Below are positions 62,443 to 64,000 of a stretch of 64,000 bases of DNA, in pieces. Every line of letters begins with the position of its first letter. The stretch's first letter is position 1. Source of the stretch: Pseudomonas sp. JM0905a. GTDB lineage: Bacteria; Pseudomonadota; Gammaproteobacteria; Pseudomonadales; Pseudomonadaceae. Made by a program: the position numbers and the translations under genes. The notes beneath the pieces are model-generated. The model was not told the origin of the DNA. It searched no databases and worked only from the letters and a program-made list of their open reading frames with translations. The stretch is from NCBI RefSeq assembly GCF_014700075.1, contig NZ_JACXBU010000015.1:26991-90990 (forward strand), given 5' to 3'.

Positions 62443-63137
62443 TCTTCGACTACAACGTGATCTGGGAGAGCCTGCCGCTCTACTTCGGTGGCGTGCTGGT
62501 AACTCTCAAGCTCCTGGCGATTTCCCTCGCTCTCGGCCTGGCCGCGGCCGTGCCGCTGGCGCTGATGCGGGTGTCGAAGCAGCCCTGGGTGAATCTCCCC
62601 GCGTGGCTCTACACCTACGTGATCCGCGGCACCCCGATGCTGGTGCAGCTGTTCCTCATCTACTACGGCCTGGCCCAGTTCGAGTGGGTACGCGATAGCG
62701 CGCTCTGGCCCTACCTGTCCAACGCGACCTTCTGCGCCTGCCTGGCCTTTGCCATCAACACCAGCGCCTATACCGCGGAAATCCTCGCTGGCAGCATCAA
62801 GGCCACGCCCCATGGCGAAATCGAGGCGGCCAAGGCCATGGGTATGTCCCGCGCCAAGCTCTATCGCCGCATCCTGCTGCCGTCGGCCCTGCGTCGTGCC
62901 CTGCCGCAGTACAGCAACGAAGTCATCATGATGCTGCACACCACCAGCCTGGCGTCCATCGTCACACTTATCGACATCACCGGCGCCGCGCGTACCGTGA
63001 ACTCGCAGTACTACCTGCCGTTCGAGGCCTTCATCACCGCCGGCCTGTTCTACCTCTGCCTGACCTTCATCCTGGTGCGCCTGTTCAAGGCCGCCGAGCG
63101 CCGCTACCTGGCCTACCTGGCCCCGCGCAAGGCCTGA
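62439..63137 (+). CDS. aotM: Arginine/ornithine ABC transporter permease
   Basis: A 232-residue HisMQ-type permease, partner of AotQ. Features: [20 protein letters not shown] (TM), [19 protein letters not shown], and the EAA loop [21 protein letters not shown]. It is coupled to aotQ by a 4-nt overlap. aotP follows after 31 bp. In P. aeruginosa an extra gene, aotO, lies between aotM and aotP; it is absent here. Confidence 0.94.
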   Translation: MIFDYNVIWESLPLYFGGVLVTLKLLAISLALGLAAAVPLALMRVSKQPWVNLPAWLYTYVIRGTPMLVQLFLIYYGLAQFEWVRDSALWPYLSNATFCACLAFAINTSAYTAEILAGSIKATPHGEIEAAKAMGMSRAKLYRRILLPSALRRALPQYSNEVIMMLHTTSLASIVTLIDITGAARTVNSQYYLPFEAFITAGLFYLCLTFILVRLFKAAERRYLAYLAPRKA

Positions 63138-63168
63138 CTTTCCACGAATCGCACAGAGAGCCCCCACC

Positions 63169-63933
63169 ATGTACAAACTGGAAGTCCAAGACCTGCACAA
63201 GCGCTACGGCAGCCACGAAGTGCTCAAGGGTGTGTCCCTGGCGGCCAAGGCCGGTGACGTCATCAGCATCATCGGCTCGAGCGGCTCGGGCAAAAGCACC
63301 TTCCTGCGCTGCATCAACATGCTGGAGCAGCCCCACGGCGGCAAGATCCTCCTCAATGGCGAAGAGCTGAAGCTCGTGGCCAACCGCGACGGCGGCCTGA
63401 AAGCGTCCGATCCCAAGCAGTTGCAGCGCATGCGCTCGCGCCTGGCGATGGTGTTCCAGCACTTCAACCTGTGGTCGCACATGAGTGCCCTGGAAAACGT
63501 GATCGAAGCGCCTGTGCATGTGCTCGGCGTGCCGAAGAAGGAAGCCATCGAGAAGGCCGAGCACTACCTGGCCAAGGTGGGCGTCGCTCATCGCAAGGAC
63601 GCCTATCCGGCGCACATGTCTGGTGGTGAGCAGCAGCGCGTGGCCATCGCCCGTGCCCTGGCCATGGAGCCGGAGGTGATGCTGTTCGACGAACCCACTT
63701 CGGCACTGGACCCGGAGCTGGTGGGCGAAGTGCTGAAGGTGATGAAGGACCTGGCTGTGGAAGGTCGCACCATGGTGGTCGTCACCCACGAGATGGGCTT
63801 CGCCCGTGAGGTGTCCAACCAGCTGGTGTTCCTGCACAAGGGGTTGGTGGAAGAGCGTGGTTGCCCGAAGGAAGTGCTAGCCAACCCGCAATCCGATCGC
63901 CTCAAGCAGTTCCTTTCCGGCAGCCTGAAGTGA
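63169..63933 (+). CDS. aotP: Arginine/ornithine ABC transporter ATPase
   Basis: A 254-residue HisP-type ATPase that energises AotQM. Walker A is GSSGSGKST at about residues 38-46, the signature is [15 protein letters not shown], and Walker B is [13 protein letters not shown]. The long insertion with [30 protein letters not shown] (in parts) is typical of the basic amino acid group. ATG 63169. Last complete gene of the window; argR is expected next by comparison with P. aeruginosa. Confidence 0.95.
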   Translation: MYKLEVQDLHKRYGSHEVLKGVSLAAKAGDVISIIGSSGSGKSTFLRCINMLEQPHGGKILLNGEELKLVANRDGGLKASDPKQLQRMRSRLAMVFQHFNLWSHMSALENVIEAPVHVLGVPKKEAIEKAEHYLAKVGVAHRKDAYPAHMSGGEQQRVAIARALAMEPEVMLFDEPTSALDPELVGEVLKVMKDLAVEGRTMVVVTHEMGFAREVSNQLVFLHKGLVEERGCPKEVLANPQSDRLKQFLSGSLK

Positions 63934-64000
63934 TCCACGACGCGGCGGCCCCCACGCCCCCCCCCCCCAATACAAACCCAGTTTAGCCGTGTCCCGTTAC
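63934..64000 (+). other. Non-coding end with 12-C tract
   Basis: After the aotP stop the sequence contains an uninterrupted run of twelve C (63957-63968), preceded by more C-rich sequence, then an AT-richer stretch. It is outside any visible gene. It may be a slippage-prone tract or an assembly/sequencing artefact. Confidence 0.6.

Overview
The window is a contiguous, high-GC chromosomal stretch from a Pseudomonas-type gammaproteobacterium. Evidence is the gene content and gene order recalled from P. aeruginosa: peroxidase-rnt-pyrC-motY-argG-gloA, an sdsA/sdsB pair, a PA0743-PA0750-like block ending in ung, phhRABC, icp-asrA-pruR, and acsA-aotJQMP. The Lap adhesin system of P. putida/P. fluorescens sits in the middle. 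I see no phage, insertion sequence, integron, CRISPR array, tRNA or rRNA. It reads as core chromosome built from several syntenic blocks, with the ~10 kb adhesin gene as the most variable part.

Layout. 1-4.9 kb: housekeeping genes (end of a peroxiredoxin gene, rnt, pyrC, motY, argG, gloA). motY has a clear flagellar sigma-28 promoter, and argG has three ArgR half-sites spaced exactly 21 bp apart. 4.9-11.5 kb: a GAF-GGDEF protein with an altered active site, modBC (molybdate ABC transporter without modA, behind a ModE-like operator), a Cache-GGDEF diguanylate cyclase and a DUF2157/DUF4824 pair. 11.7-15.4 kb: an unusual tyrosine-rich lipoprotein and a divergent alkylsulfatase/LysR pair. 15.7-34.6 kb: a complete Lap biofilm module: protease LapG, c-di-GMP receptor LapD, a 3442-residue LapA-like adhesin with retention module, TA/AG cleavage motif and fifteen 108-residue repeats, and its type I secretion system (lapE, lapB, lapC). 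34.7-41.3 kb: a five-gene valine/isobutyrate-type catabolic operon with a divergent AraC regulator and a 21-bp-spaced direct repeat between them. 41.3-44.5 kb: HDOD protein, ung, a lipoprotein and arfB. 44.5-48.8 kb: phhABC for phenylalanine/tyrosine catabolism and the divergent activator gene phhR, with a TyrR-type box between. 49-55 kb: cmoAB, small membrane/lipoproteins, a chagasin-type inhibitor and the Lon-like protease AsrA. 55-64 kb: PruR-like regulator, putP, acsA and the arginine/ornithine transporter aotJQMP, which also has an ArgR half-site.

How the genes work together: in the Lap module c-di-GMP made by cyclases would be sensed by LapD, which sequesters LapG and so keeps the adhesin on the surface. 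Two GGDEF genes lie upstream, but their link to Lap is only positional. A second theme is amino-acid use (arg, phe/tyr, val, pro) with recognisable regulator sites. Three families of dispersed palindromic intergenic repeats occur; one copy supplies the stop codon of the aldehyde dehydrogenase gene, and another interrupts the phhAB operon. I did not find a wholly new system. The strongest leads are the adhesin array, the tyrosine-rich lipoprotein, modBC without modA, and several uncatalogued operator-like palindromes.
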